Notes: generated from the letters alone by a model not told the origin. DNA of 64,000 nt from Paenibacillus hamazuiensis (GCF_023276405.1 NZ_JALRMO010000001.1:2976001-3040000); one strand, 5' to 3'. Counted from the stretch's first letter, positions 8,417 to 17,093 are shown. A program made the numbers and translations.

Positions 8417-8545
8417 TGAGAGCAGCTCGTCAGACGAGCAATGCACATTCGGCTCGCCTGCCCGGCTTTTTCCCATTGAAGCCGCTGTAATCGCATTCAA
8501 TTATGCCGGTGTAATAAGGATATTCGGGGCAGGCGGCAAAAGCAA

Positions 8546-8574
8546 GCCCCCGGTCCTTTGGCCGGAGGCTTTTC
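8546..8574. terminator. Bidirectional terminator between msrA and the nucleotidase gene
   Basis: Stem GCCCCCGG/CCGGAGGC with an 8-base loop. TTTT follows on the plus strand and a looser TTGCTTTT on the minus strand. It separates two convergent genes. Confidence 0.7.
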
Positions 8575-8588
8575 GCCATGCTATAGGC

Positions 8589-10457
8589 TTACTTTACTTC
8601 CTGGATGCGGCCGTCTACAGCGGCGTTGATCGTTTTTTGCTTGATGAACGCTTCTTCCACCAGTTCATACAGCGTAACGCCGGAGTTCATCGCTTTCTTG
8701 TTCGTGAACATCGAGTAACCGTCTCCGCCCGAAGCGATAAAATCGTTCGTTACGAGCCTATACGTTTTGGCCGGATCGATCGGCTTGCCGCCAACCTTAA
8801 CTTCGATCACACGTTCGCCGGCCGGCTTGTCCGGATTATACGTGAAGCTCATGCCGCCAATTTGCGGGAAACGGCCCGCTCCGTTTTCGACCTGGCTGAC
8901 GCCGTTTTCCAGCGCCGCTTGGATTTCCGCTCCCGTCGCTTCGAGAACGACGAGCGTGTTCGGGAACGGCAGCACGTCGTACAGCGCTTTTTTCGTAATA
9001 TCGCCTTGATTGATTTGCGTGCGGATGCCGCCGCCGTTCGTCAATGCGACATCGGCTTCGTAGCCCTTGAACGATTTCGATCTTTCCAGCATCGCGTCGG
9101 CGATGAAGTTTCCGAGGTTGCTCTCGCGTTTGCGCACGATCGAACGGTCCCCGTCAAGCGGCACCTCCGCTTTCGCGATGACGACGTTCAGCGCCTCGTC
9201 GATTTGGCCGGTCACTTTTTTCACCATTTCGGCAACCTCCGGATCGGCGGCCACCTTCTCGTCATATTCGACTAACCCGCCCGTAAAGTTGACCAACTCC
9301 TTGCCCAAGTAGTACAGGTCCGCTCGTCCGAGAGATTTCCCGTATTCCCAGTCCTGCACGATGTATGTACCGTTTACGTTTTCCGGCGTACGGATCGGGG
9401 TATGAGAATGGCCGCCGACGATGAAGTCGATGCCCGGTACGTTTTTCGCAATTTCGCGGTCGGTTTCGATGCCGACGTGGGACACGACAACGACGTGATC
9501 GACCTGCTTTTTCAGCTCGGGTACGAGCTTCTTGGCAATTTCGACCGGCTTCTTGAACGTCAGCCCTTTGACGTTGTCCGGGTGGGTCAAAATCGGCGTT
9601 TCGTCGGTTACAAAACCGATGAATGCAAACTTCTGGCCGCCAACCTCAGCGTAATAAACAGGTGTCAACAGCTCGGTGCCGTCCTCTTTAAACACGTTTG
9701 CGTTGATGACCGGGTATTTGAGCATCCCTTTCAGCTTCAGCAGCTGCTCGTAGCCAAAATCGAATTCGTGGTTGCCGGCAGCCATCGCATTGTACTCAAG
9801 CGAATTCAAAATCGGCACGATCGACTCGCCCTTAAACAGGTTGACGAACACCGTTCCCTGGAATGTATCGCCCGCATCCATCAGCATAAAATTCGGGTTT
9901 TCCTCGCGCCACTGCTTGATCAGCGTGGCGATTTTGGCGTAACCGAACTCCTTGTTCCCTGTGTTTTCTTCGATATGTCCGTGTACGTCATTGGTATGGC
10001 CGATCGTAATATGCAGGGTGATCGCGTCTCCGAGCGCATTGAAAAACTCCGCTCTCGTGACGGCATCCTTCTCCGGCAGCGACAAGCTGTAGCCCGCTTT
10101 GCTTGCCATCTCCGTGATTCTGGAAGCGGTCGGCGCCTGGTTCGGTGCCTTGGCCTCCGCATCGGTGATGATGCCGTTTTTGCTGGCCCAGGCAAGCGCT
10201 CCCGCCGCCCAATGAGAAGCGGAAGCGTCCGCCTTCAAATTTTTCTCTCCCTTTACGCGCGCGATAACGGTGACCGCTTCGGCGACCGTTAAATTCCTCT
10301 CCAGCGCAAGATTGCCGCTCCCCTCGCCCTCGATAAACGTTTTTTTCTGCATCCAGTCCGCATGCGAAACCGGTTTTACCGGAGCGGCCAGCGCACTTCC
10401 CGCGAACAACGTACTAGCAGTGAGGCCGGCCAGGACGGTTAATCTGATTTTCATCAT
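8589..10457 (-). CDS. Secreted 5'-nucleotidase/cyclic phosphodiesterase with SLH-like N-terminus
   Basis: Extracellular UshA/YfkN-type enzyme that removes phosphate from nucleotides. Residues 1-24 form a cleavable signal ending in ALA. Residues about 45-140 contain two S-layer-homology-like stretches ('LTVAEAVTVIARV', 'HWAAGALAWASKNGII', 'VTRAEFFNALGDAI') that could anchor it to the wall. The metallophosphatase domain follows with HTNDVHGH, DAGD, GNHEFD and GGHSHT metal-binding motifs. The C-terminal substrate domain has 'TNGGGIR' and 'NDFIASGGDGY'. At 622 residues it is complete. Two adjacent ATGs are possible; the first (10457) best fits the GGGAG upstream. A truncated HAD gene lies directly upstream on the same strand. 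Confidence 0.92.
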   Translation of the reverse strand: MMKIRLTVLAGLTASTLFAGSALAAPVKPVSHADWMQKKTFIEGEGSGNLALERNLTVAEAVTVIARVKGEKNLKADASASHWAAGALAWASKNGIITDAEAKAPNQAPTASRITEMASKAGYSLSLPEKDAVTRAEFFNALGDAITLHITIGHTNDVHGHIEENTGNKEFGYAKIATLIKQWREENPNFMLMDAGDTFQGTVFVNLFKGESIVPILNSLEYNAMAAGNHEFDFGYEQLLKLKGMLKYPVINANVFKEDGTELLTPVYYAEVGGQKFAFIGFVTDETPILTHPDNVKGLTFKKPVEIAKKLVPELKKQVDHVVVVSHVGIETDREIAKNVPGIDFIVGGHSHTPIRTPENVNGTYIVQDWEYGKSLGRADLYYLGKELVNFTGGLVEYDEKVAADPEVAEMVKKVTGQIDEALNVVIAKAEVPLDGDRSIVRKRESNLGNFIADAMLERSKSFKGYEADVALTNGGGIRTQINQGDITKKALYDVLPFPNTLVVLEATGAEIQAALENGVSQVENGAGRFPQIGGMSFTYNPDKPAGERVIEVKVGGKPIDPAKTYRLVTNDFIASGGDGYSMFTNKKAMNSGVTLYELVEEAFIKQKTINAAVDGRIQEVK

Positions 10458-10552
10458 CGATCACTCTCCCATTTTTGTATATGCAAGCTTCATTATAGTA
10501 GGTTCACGTTCTGCTAGAGTAAGTGAAATGTAAAGGGAACGTAAATAATTTG

Positions 10553-10648
10553 TTAAGATTTCACAATTTTCCCGACCGTCTCCGTATCCAGCTTCTGATT
10601 GTCATTCAGCAGCGTTCCGTCCAGGTCGGATACGTATAATACGCTCAT
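10553..10648 (-). pseudogene. HAD hydrolase, N-terminal remnant of 31 codons
   Basis: A good SD (GAGGGGGA) precedes an ATG and a textbook HAD motif I: 'MSVLYVSDLDGTLLNDNQ'. The frame then stops with TAA after 31 codons. Cof/SupH-type HAD phosphatases are about 260 residues, so nearly the whole enzyme is missing, and I see no continuation in other frames before the nucleotidase gene. It follows the histidine phosphatase gene by 35 bases and probably was the last gene of that operon. A functional micro-protein is conceivable but unlikely. Confidence 0.65.
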
Positions 10649-10683
10649 ACTTTTATCCCCCTCGCCGCCCGTTCGCGTTCCTA

Positions 10684-11277
10684 TCAGGAAAACCTCATTC
10701 GGTCCACTTCCACCAGCTTTGTTCCTTTGAAAAGGAGTCGGTAAATATCGGGCATCGTCAATTGCTTCCAAAACTCGAAGTTATATGCCGGATCAAAATA
10801 GTTCATCATAAGGGTCATAATATCCCCGTGCGTGCCGATGGCTATCTTCTTCCCCTTATGCTCGTCCAGCAGCCTGAGGATAACGTCAATCGCTCTATGT
10901 TGAGCTTCCCTGCTCGACTCTCCGCCGAGAAACGAATAGTTAAAGTCTTCGTACAGCAATTGCTTCGACTGGATAAAGCGGTCCCCGATAATAAAGTCCG
11001 CCCCCGCCATCTTCCGCTCTCTCAAATCCTCTTCGATAGCGATATCCTTGCCTTGGGCAGCCGCAAGCGGCGCAATCGTCCGGATCGCCCTTTCATAAGG
11101 GCTCGATACGAACAATTCGATCTGCTCCTCCGCCAAAACGGCGCTTACTCTCTGAGCGTCTTCCCTTCCTTTATCCGAAAGCCCCCTTTCTCTTTCATTT
11201 CCCGGCGTATAGGGAGATTCAGCGTGTCTTATAAAGTAAATCGTTGTACCCGGTAAATCGGCCACTAGCTCGTCCAA
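10684..11277 (-). CDS. Histidine phosphatase (phosphoglycerate mutase-like) family protein
   Basis: Cytoplasmic phosphohydrolase using a phospho-histidine. The catalytic RHAE motif is present near the N-terminus ('IYFIRHAESP'), followed by 'VSSPYERAIRTIAPLA' with the second Arg, an acidic Glu-rich segment and the second catalytic His in 'IAIGTHGDIMT'. Substrate specificity is not readable. A TTG at 11277 is preferred over the ATG at 11301, because AAGGAGGG lies eight bases before the TTG and no SD precedes the ATG. It lies within a minus-strand run GNAT - broken HAD - Nudix - this gene - HAD remnant. Confidence 0.82.
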   Translation of the reverse strand: MDELVADLPGTTIYFIRHAESPYTPGNERERGLSDKGREDAQRVSAVLAEEQIELFVSSPYERAIRTIAPLAAAQGKDIAIEEDLRERKMAGADFIIGDRFIQSKQLLYEDFNYSFLGGESSREAQHRAIDVILRLLDEHKGKKIAIGTHGDIMTLMMNYFDPAYNFEFWKQLTMPDIYRLLFKGTKLVEVDRMRFS

Positions 11278-11372
11278 TCGGGTGCCCTCCTTCCCATCCA
11301 TGAATATCGCTATAACGAGAGTCCTTTCATCTGCCGTAAAAAACTCCTTCCGTATTTTTGAAGACGGTTAAA

Positions 11373-11858
11373 CTAAAGCTTCTTAATAGACTCCTTAATC
11401 GTTCTCTGTTCCTCTTGATCGTAGATCTCATAGATTTCAAAAGTTCCCTTTTCAAAAAACAGCGGAAATCGCCGCTTAAACCACGGCTGCATCGGATAAC
11501 TAAGCGCCTCTTCGATCGGAATCCAACGCAGCTCGCCTTCCGGCGGGTTTTGCAGCAGCTCGCCTTCGAACGATTTGGCTAAATAATTGAACACCATATA
11601 GCGGCTGTTCTGTTTCGGGTCCACAAACTCATCCAGTCCTTTGTACTCCAGTTCCTTCACGCGAAGACCCGTTTCCTCCCAAACCTCACGAATCGCTCCT
11701 TCCGTCAAACTTTCCGGAAAGTCGACTTTGCCTCCCGGTCCGATCCATCCCGGAAATCCAAGCTTATCCGGTCTGTTTACAAGAAGCACCTTGTTTCCAT
11801 TCTGCACCAGGCACATCGTATAAAGAGCAAACTTCACATCTTGATGACCTCTCCCCAT
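11373..11858 (-). CDS. Nudix hydrolase (MutT-like)
   Basis: Hydrolyses a nucleoside diphosphate linked to another moiety; the 8-oxo-dGTP-like subgroup is possible. The Nudix box is complete: 'GGKVDFPESLTEGAIREVWEETGL', with the metal-binding REVWEE core. The preceding 'LGFPGWIGPGG' and the C-terminal 'EGELRWIPIEEAL' are typical of MutT/YtkD-like members. The 161-residue length is normal. AGGAGA lies eight bases before the ATG and overlaps the end of the broken HAD gene, so the two were probably co-translated. Confidence 0.88.
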   Translation of the reverse strand: MGRGHQDVKFALYTMCLVQNGNKVLLVNRPDKLGFPGWIGPGGKVDFPESLTEGAIREVWEETGLRVKELEYKGLDEFVDPKQNSRYMVFNYLAKSFEGELLQNPPEGELRWIPIEEALSYPMQPWFKRRFPLFFEKGTFEIYEIYDQEEQRTIKESIKKL

Positions 11859-11870
11859 TGTGCCGTTCTC

Positions 11871-12121
11871 CTATCCGTCAAGTTTTTTATACACGATTTC
11901 AAAAAAATCCTCATACCTTGTCAAGTAAATATCCGCCCCCGGCGTGTCGTTTTGAAACAGGCAGGTTCTCCGTAATGCTGAATAGCATGGGGAAAAGAAA
12001 CTTTGAGCCGGGCGTAAACTTCTTCATAGGTGGCGGTGTCACCCAATACGTCTTTAACAATTCTCGTGTATGCCGGGTACGTATCAAACAAAGTGCCGTC
12101 AAAATCCCACAGAATGTTCAT
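11871..12121 (-). pseudogene. HAD-superfamily hydrolase with internal deletion and frameshift
   Basis: The N-terminal 50 codons are a good HAD phosphatase start ('MNILWDFDGTLFDTYPAYT') with an ATG overlapping the stop of the GNAT gene as ATGA. The frame ends abruptly in an unrelated tail. In the neighbouring frame a plausible HAD C-terminus appears ('ADIYLTRYEDFFEIV' to TAG at 11871). Family members are roughly 200 or more residues; here about 80 codons' worth of sequence remains. This implies an internal deletion of over 100 codons that also broke the frame. Upstream and downstream genes appear intact. Confidence 0.75.
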
Positions 12122-12549
12122 GGGTTTCTCCGTTCCGTGCTGCTGGAGTATAGCAGGATGCCATCTCTTTTTTGCCAGCCGGCATTCGTCCAGAAACGGT
12201 TTCCGACCTCGTTATCTTCGATCACCATGATATGGCACTTGGTTATCCCTTCCGATCTCAGCCTGGACAGGCCGTAATCCACCAACTTGCTGCCGATGGA
12301 TTGGCCGCGATAGTCCGGGCTTACGGCAACATGGTAAATATACCCTCTCCGTCCATCGTGTCCGCAAAGTATGGTTCCCACGACCCGGCCGTGATCTACG
12401 CAAACGAAGCTCAACCCTTTGTTTCTGTTCAAATAAAGCTCGATATTTTCTTTGGAATCCGCATCGCTTAAGGCCATCCCCTCCGTTCGTTTCCATAATT
12501 CGATGCACATCTCGTAGTCTTGTAAAGCCATTTCTCTGATCTCGTGCAT
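12118..12549 (-). CDS. GNAT family N-acetyltransferase
   Basis: Acetyl-CoA-dependent acetyltransferase of unknown substrate. The GNAT core is visible: 'GRVVGTILCGHDGRRGYIYHVAVSPDYRGQSIGSKLV', containing the beta4 strand and the Q/RxxGxG/A acetyl-CoA loop (RGQSIG). The C-terminal 'NEVGNRFWTNAGWQKRDG' is the usual motif B. It is 143 residues from the ATG at 12549, preferred over the in-frame ATG at 12567 because AAGGAG lies just upstream of the former. First gene of the small minus-strand operon that contains the broken HAD gene. Confidence 0.88.
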   Translation of the reverse strand: MHEIREMALQDYEMCIELWKRTEGMALSDADSKENIELYLNRNKGLSFVCVDHGRVVGTILCGHDGRRGYIYHVAVSPDYRGQSIGSKLVDYGLSRLRSEGITKCHIMVIEDNEVGNRFWTNAGWQKRDGILLYSSSTERRNP

Positions 12550-12621
12550 AGCGGCAGTCTCCTTCATCTTGTTACCAGAAGTTTACATGAAACCTATCCA
12601 TCCATCAATACCTTTCATCAT

Positions 12622-12663
12622 TAGTAGAAAAAAGAAAAGCCTAAGCAAGTTCCTTTGCTTAAG
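12622..12663 (-). terminator. Orphan terminator-like hairpin
   Basis: On the minus strand CTTAAGCAA/TTGCTTAGG is followed by CTTTTCTTTTTT. No minus-strand gene lies directly upstream of it (the DUF2935 gene is on the plus strand), so it may belong to the leader of the GNAT gene or be a relic. Confidence 0.5.
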
Positions 12664-12791
12664 CTCCCTGATCTACTTATAGGCACCGGGGGGCCCGTTT
12701 CTTTAAAGCAGATTTATACGGGGACGTTATATGACATAATGAGGCAGTCTTCGGCATATAATGGCAATGATGTGCTGGGGAGGGATTTACG

Positions 12792-13622
12792 ATGCCGGTT
12801 GCTAACGATCTGCCTGTTTGGGAAGAACACCGATTTTGGCTGGAAATATTGTGCGACCATGCCCACTTCTTGAGGGATTATATGTCTCCGGAAGAAGCCG
12901 AGTGGGTTTCTGCCGCACAATCCTATATCGACGAATTTCACCGGCTCCGTGAACGGTTGGAGACGTTGGGAAGGGATCTTCCGCCCTCTTCCCCGCAAAT
13001 GATTCAATTCGCCTTCGAAAGCCAATCCTCCTCCGCCGGTTACTACCGGTTGGAAGGCCATATGCAGCACTTGCGCATTTTCAACAGGATCAATTTGAAC
13101 CTAACCCCGTCTTTTCTGAACGGCACGTTAAGCGAAAATGCCGAATATTTGCGGCTGCTTTCTTATTTTGTGCGCGGCGAGCATCCTGACCCGCTTCCGC
13201 TGATCGCGCTATTGGATTTGTGGCTCGAAGACCAGCTTGGCCACGCTTTGCTGCTTGCCAATGTCCTTGATCCGGCGGAAATTCCGCTTGTCGAGCGGGT
13301 GCATGCGGCCGCAAAACAATTTCAGGCCCATATGGCCAAAAATTTAGCTATCAAAGGTTATCTGCGTTTTACCCCGCCGAACTTCCCGCTTCAACTCCGC
13401 TTTGCGGCAGAGGTTGCCCAAACGGTGACCGCCTTCTATGAGCTTGTTCTGGAGGTGATCGCCCTGTATAAAGATTCCGAAGTGCTGAACCGGGCGACGC
13501 TGCGCTTTCTGGAGCATCACATCCCGGAAACGTGTTATTTCTTAAGCAAGTTGTCGGACTTTAACCGGGACATCCCGATTATTCCCGACTGCCCGCTGAC
13601 AAAACCTTCTTTTGGGGGGTAG
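12792..13622 (+). CDS. DUF2935 family protein (hemerythrin/ferritin-like helical bundle)
   Basis: Member of a Bacillales family of about 270 residues built from two related four-helix halves. Each half carries regularly spaced His and Glu residues: 'WEEHRFWLEILCDHAHFLRD' near the start and a matching 'LEDQLGHALLLANVLDP' in the second half, suggesting a metal-binding bundle. The function of the family is not established. GGGGAGGG precedes the ATG at good spacing. The gene stands alone, convergent with the DUF6236-like gene. No signal peptide or membrane segment. Confidence 0.75.
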   Translation: MPVANDLPVWEEHRFWLEILCDHAHFLRDYMSPEEAEWVSAAQSYIDEFHRLRERLETLGRDLPPSSPQMIQFAFESQSSSAGYYRLEGHMQHLRIFNRINLNLTPSFLNGTLSENAEYLRLLSYFVRGEHPDPLPLIALLDLWLEDQLGHALLLANVLDPAEIPLVERVHAAAKQFQAHMAKNLAIKGYLRFTPPNFPLQLRFAAEVAQTVTAFYELVLEVIALYKDSEVLNRATLRFLEHHIPETCYFLSKLSDFNRDIPIIPDCPLTKPSFGG

Positions 13623-13664
13623 GGTAGTTAACAGCCGTTCCCATCACTGACTAACAGTTTTTGC

Positions 13665-14744
13665 TTATTCCTCTTGATAGGCAGAGGAGGCTTGTTCTCC
13701 ATGTGATGAATTCCGTGAGAGGCGATTTCCGAAACGTTTCCTTGCTATTGCTGCATAAGCCAGCGGTTTTCTTTGTATTTCTCTTTTTTCTACATTATTA
13801 ACCAATGAGTAAATTGTATTTATTAATCCCGGAGTGCTTTCAATAGCCTTTGCTGAATCATTAGTATTAGCAGCATTTATCAAAGGAATCGCAGAAGAGG
13901 CAATTGAACATATCGTAGTAAAATTTATATTCCTCCAGTGAAAAGATCTCATTCGGTCTGTTATATAACCAACCTCATCATTTATATCTTCAACGAATAT
14001 TTTGATTCTATCTTTTCTTTGAGTTTCCGGTATTAATTCTAAATCTAATATAAAACTCTCAACATATCTCCTTAACCTTAACAATTCATAATTGTATTTT
14101 TCTTTGAATCGATATAATTCATACGGATTGCCAATCTGATCTGGTAACGGAAATATATCCGGGAGTATTTGTGCGTATAGTTCTTGTTGAACTCTTTGAC
14201 GAGGATTGCCTCTCTTATTAACAGGCAATAAATATGTTAATCCGTCATAACTATCCGTCGATGGAATAAAATCGGTCTCCTGACCAATTACAGTCGCTAG
14301 ATAGGTCATGAATAAATTTCCAGTATATGAATCCATAACAAACCACGACCAGCCTTCCCTCCAGGCTAAGCCTCTTTCCATCAATTTTTCTCCTATGCTT
14401 TCCAGTTTTCCTAAATGAATTTTTATCGTATCTTTTATTACACCATTAGGATTAATCAATCCGGCATTATTAAGTGCAGCTATATTATGAAATACCGGGT
14501 TTCTGTCAATCATCTCAAGAAAAGAATCTTCAAATTTATGAATTCTCCAGGTATATTGTTCGGGAATAATTTGTTCAATCAGCTCCAATTCAACAAGTGA
14601 GCGCATATATTTATCTAATTTATGTGGTTTTTCAATAAATTCATATGGAACAATAGAAGCTACTTTATCCCAATATAAAATGGATGAGGTTAACCAAGCT
14701 CCCTTAGGTATCGAAATATATGGAAAGTACAGTATTTTATTCAT
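13665..14744 (-). CDS. DUF6236-like protein of unknown function, AT-rich
   Basis: A 359-residue soluble protein. The opening 'NKILYFPYISIPKGAWLTSSILYWDKVASIVP' resembles the DUF6236 family as I recall it. The rest is mostly charged helix, with a short hydrophobic stretch near residues 285-305 ('FTTICSIASSAIPLINAA'). Function unknown; some relatives occur in accessory regions. The ATG at 14744 is preceded by CAGGAGG; the upstream ATG at 14768 has no SD. The gene is strikingly AT-rich with many AAA/ATA/TTA codons, unlike both neighbours, and no mobility gene is adjacent. Probable horizontal acquisition. Confidence 0.6.
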   Translation of the reverse strand: MNKILYFPYISIPKGAWLTSSILYWDKVASIVPYEFIEKPHKLDKYMRSLVELELIEQIIPEQYTWRIHKFEDSFLEMIDRNPVFHNIAALNNAGLINPNGVIKDTIKIHLGKLESIGEKLMERGLAWREGWSWFVMDSYTGNLFMTYLATVIGQETDFIPSTDSYDGLTYLLPVNKRGNPRQRVQQELYAQILPDIFPLPDQIGNPYELYRFKEKYNYELLRLRRYVESFILDLELIPETQRKDRIKIFVEDINDEVGYITDRMRSFHWRNINFTTICSIASSAIPLINAANTNDSAKAIESTPGLINTIYSLVNNVEKREIQRKPLAYAAIARKRFGNRLSRNSSHGEQASSAYQEE

Positions 14745-14794
14745 ATTTATCCTCCTGAAATAATTCATATGTCGTTGTTACATTTAAACCCCTA

Positions 14795-15118
14795 TCACCA
14801 CCAAATTGAAAAAAGAACCACCACCAAGATAATTAGTGCAAACACAATCACAAACGATTTGACAAACCCGGAAATAAACTGCAGGGCTTCGCTTTTTTCA
14901 AACTTGAACATGTGGAAAAGCCATATAACAACGATCGTTCCAAACATCATTTTTATGGAAAACCGGATCACTTCAAACAAATACTCCCTCATCAGTATAA
15001 TTCTTGTCTCTACGACGCTGCCCGTATGAACCGTATCCGTATCCGGAAACACCAACAATCCCAGCAAAAAACTTAACACAAAGCTATACACAGCTCCTTT
15101 AACGAGCTTTTTCTCCAT
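14795..15118 (-). CDS. Small three-helix membrane protein
   Basis: Not recognised. Its 107 residues contain three hydrophobic segments: about 8-24, 53-72 and 85-105. A charged loop between the first and second contains 'DTDTVHTGSVVETR'. The start is ambiguous: ATG at 15118 has AGGGG ten bases upstream, and GTG at 15124 has it four bases upstream. It lies head-to-tail with the AT-rich DUF6236-like gene and is also AT-leaning, so both may have arrived together. A link between the two is inference only. Confidence 0.6.
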   Translation of the reverse strand: MEKKLVKGAVYSFVLSFLLGLLVFPDTDTVHTGSVVETRIILMREYLFEVIRFSIKMMFGTIVVIWLFHMFKFEKSEALQFISGFVKSFVIVFALIILVVVLFSIWW

Positions 15119-15198
15119 GAACACGTATCCCCTTCAATCTGCATCTCTGGATTTTTATGTATATTTCAACAATATCCCCTTGATCTCCTCCTTTTTCT

Positions 15199-15232
15199 GA
15201 AAAACAAAGGACAGCCCCCGAAGAGACTGTCC
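15199..15232 (-). terminator. Terminator of the dehydrogenase/isomerase operon
   Basis: Minus-strand stem GGACAG/CTGTCC with a 12-base loop, followed by TTTGTTTTTC, directly after the oxidoreductase gene. Confidence 0.75.
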
Positions 15233-15245
15233 TGATTGTATCCGA

Positions 15246-16268
15246 TCAGCCAAGCTTTACGACTTGACCTGTTGCCTGAGATTCGAACGCGGCCAAAATA
15301 ACCTTGAGCGAACGCATTCCCTCTTCCCCGGAAATGCTCGGAGGCGTTTTCGTCACGATGCTTTCGACAAATGCGTCGATGACGCCGCTGCTCGTTTGCT
15401 TCTCGTTGGTGGCGATGGCGCCGACTTTATAACGCTCCACCGTGCCGTCCCGAAGCTCGACGATGACTTGGTCGTCAGGGTGTGTGCCGATCTTCATCAC
15501 GCCGTTCTCACACCAGAACACCGTGCTGTTGTCTTCGCCTTTGTAATAAGTCCAGCTGGCGACCAGAGTGCCGATCGCGCCGCTTTTCATGCGCAGCAGA
15601 CAGGTTGAGTTGTCGTCGACATCGGTGCCTTTTTTATCCAGCGTGCCGACGAACGCGGCAACTTCAACCACTTCGTCGTTCAAAAAGTAACGGATCAGGT
15701 CGGACTTATGAACGCCGAGGTCGCCCATAGCGCCCATGATCGCCTCTTCTTTGCGGAAAAACCAGCTGTCGCGTCCGTCGACGCTCCAGCGCTCCGGACC
15801 CGGGTGGCCGAACGACGTGCGGAACGTCAGTACCCTGCCGAGGCGTCCGGAATCCAAAATCTCCTTCGCTTTCACGTGTGGAGGCATGAGCCGCTGGTTA
15901 TGGCCGACCATCAAATAAACGCCGTTTTTGCGGGCCGCTTCGATCATCGCAAGCGCTTCTTCCTCCGTTGCCGCCATCGGCTTCTCGACGAGCACATGCG
16001 CGCCGGCGTTGGCGGCGGCGATGGCCGCCGGAGCGTGCAAATAGTTCGGCGTGCACACGCTGACAGCGTCCGCTTTGACTTCCTTCAGCATATCTTCGTA
16101 ATTGGCGTACGCCTTCGCATTGTGCTTCTTGGCATACAGCTCCGCTCTTTCCAAAACCGGATCGGCGAATGCCACCAGCTCGACATTAGGGTTTTCTTCA
16201 TATTCGGGAATGTGACGGCGCTGAGCGATAGCTCCGCATCCGATCACGGCGACTTTGATTTTGCTCAT
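15246..16268 (-). CDS. Gfo/Idh/MocA family oxidoreductase
   Basis: NAD(P)-dependent sugar or inositol dehydrogenase. The Rossmann start is clear ('KVAVIGCGAIAQRRHIPEY'), and the family's catalytic EKP motif is in 'HVLVEKPMA'. The C-terminal half has 'GDLGVHKSDLIRYFL', containing the expected His. The 340-residue length is standard. It follows the isomerase/epimerase gene and ends in a terminator, so the two form an operon, facing away from an AraC regulator. The pair suggests catabolism of an inositol- or keto-sugar-like compound. Substrate unknown. Confidence 0.9.
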   Translation of the reverse strand: MSKIKVAVIGCGAIAQRRHIPEYEENPNVELVAFADPVLERAELYAKKHNAKAYANYEDMLKEVKADAVSVCTPNYLHAPAAIAAANAGAHVLVEKPMAATEEEALAMIEAARKNGVYLMVGHNQRLMPPHVKAKEILDSGRLGRVLTFRTSFGHPGPERWSVDGRDSWFFRKEEAIMGAMGDLGVHKSDLIRYFLNDEVVEVAAFVGTLDKKGTDVDDNSTCLLRMKSGAIGTLVASWTYYKGEDNSTVFWCENGVMKIGTHPDDQVIVELRDGTVERYKVGAIATNEKQTSSGVIDAFVESIVTKTPPSISGEEGMRSLKVILAAFESQATGQVVKLG

Positions 16269-16310
16269 GGATCTGTTCCTCCTAAAAATGTGGTTATCGC
16301 CAGTTATGGA

Positions 16311-17093
16311 TCAGGCGTTTTGGAAAGCCGGCAAATAATGCTGCTGAAGCCACTTCATGCTGATCGTGACGCTTTCGATCGACGGTCCTTGGCAGCGGTC
16401 CTGCTCGACGATCAGCCATTCGACACCCGCATCGGACGAAGCGGAGATGACGCCGTTCAGATCGACGCTGCCGACGCCGAGCTCGACCGTGTTCATTTTG
16501 CCTTCCGCATCCTTCGTGAAATCTTTCAAGTGCAGCAGTGGAAGTCTGCCGGCGTATTTGCCGATGTATTCGGTCGGATTTTGTCCGGCGAACTGAACCC
16601 AGCATACGTCCATCTCAACTTTGACGGCATCGGCGGAAGTCGCCGTGTACATCGCATCGAAGGCAAACTCTCCGTCCACCTGCAGATGGAATTCGAAATC
16701 GTGGTTATGGTAAGCGAACTGCAGTCCCTGCTTTTTCGCTTCTTCGCCGACCTGCTGGAAGAAAGCGTAGATCCCTTTCCAGTCTTCGGCGGTTTGCCGG
16801 TCTTCAGGCGCTACGTAAGGACAGATGAGATAAGGAGCGCCGATCGTTTTCAGGTAAGCGATTTCACCGGCAAGATTTTCTTTCAGGTTTTTGAGGCTGA
16901 CATGTGCGCCTATCGCCTTCAGGTTCAGCTCTTGAAGCAAATCGCGAAGCTCTTCTGCGGCCAAGCCGCCGTAACCGGCGAATTCAACGCCTTCGTAGCC
17001 CAGCTCGGCCACGCGGCGAAGCGTTCCGGTAAAGTCCTTGGCCGTTTCGTCACGGAGCGTGTACATTTGCAAACCGATGCCCATTCTTCTCAT
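16311..17093 (-). CDS. Sugar phosphate isomerase/epimerase (xylose isomerase-like TIM barrel)
   Basis: TIM-barrel enzyme of the IolE/IolI-like AP-endonuclease-2 superfamily. The barrel starts at 'MGIGLQMYTLRDETAKDF'. Metal-binding candidates are the acidic/His clusters 'FAYHNHDFEF', 'VEMDVCWVQFAG', 'LLHLKDF' and 'WLIVEQDRC'. At 260 residues it is complete. An AGGAGAGA SD precedes the start. It is the first gene of the operon with the Gfo/Idh/MocA enzyme and is divergent from the AraC regulator at 17220. Keto-sugar or inosose conversion is likely, but the exact reaction is not readable. Confidence 0.88.
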   Translation of the reverse strand: MRRMGIGLQMYTLRDETAKDFTGTLRRVAELGYEGVEFAGYGGLAAEELRDLLQELNLKAIGAHVSLKNLKENLAGEIAYLKTIGAPYLICPYVAPEDRQTAEDWKGIYAFFQQVGEEAKKQGLQFAYHNHDFEFHLQVDGEFAFDAMYTATSADAVKVEMDVCWVQFAGQNPTEYIGKYAGRLPLLHLKDFTKDAEGKMNTVELGVGSVDLNGVISASSDAGVEWLIVEQDRCQGPSIESVTISMKWLQQHYLPAFQNA

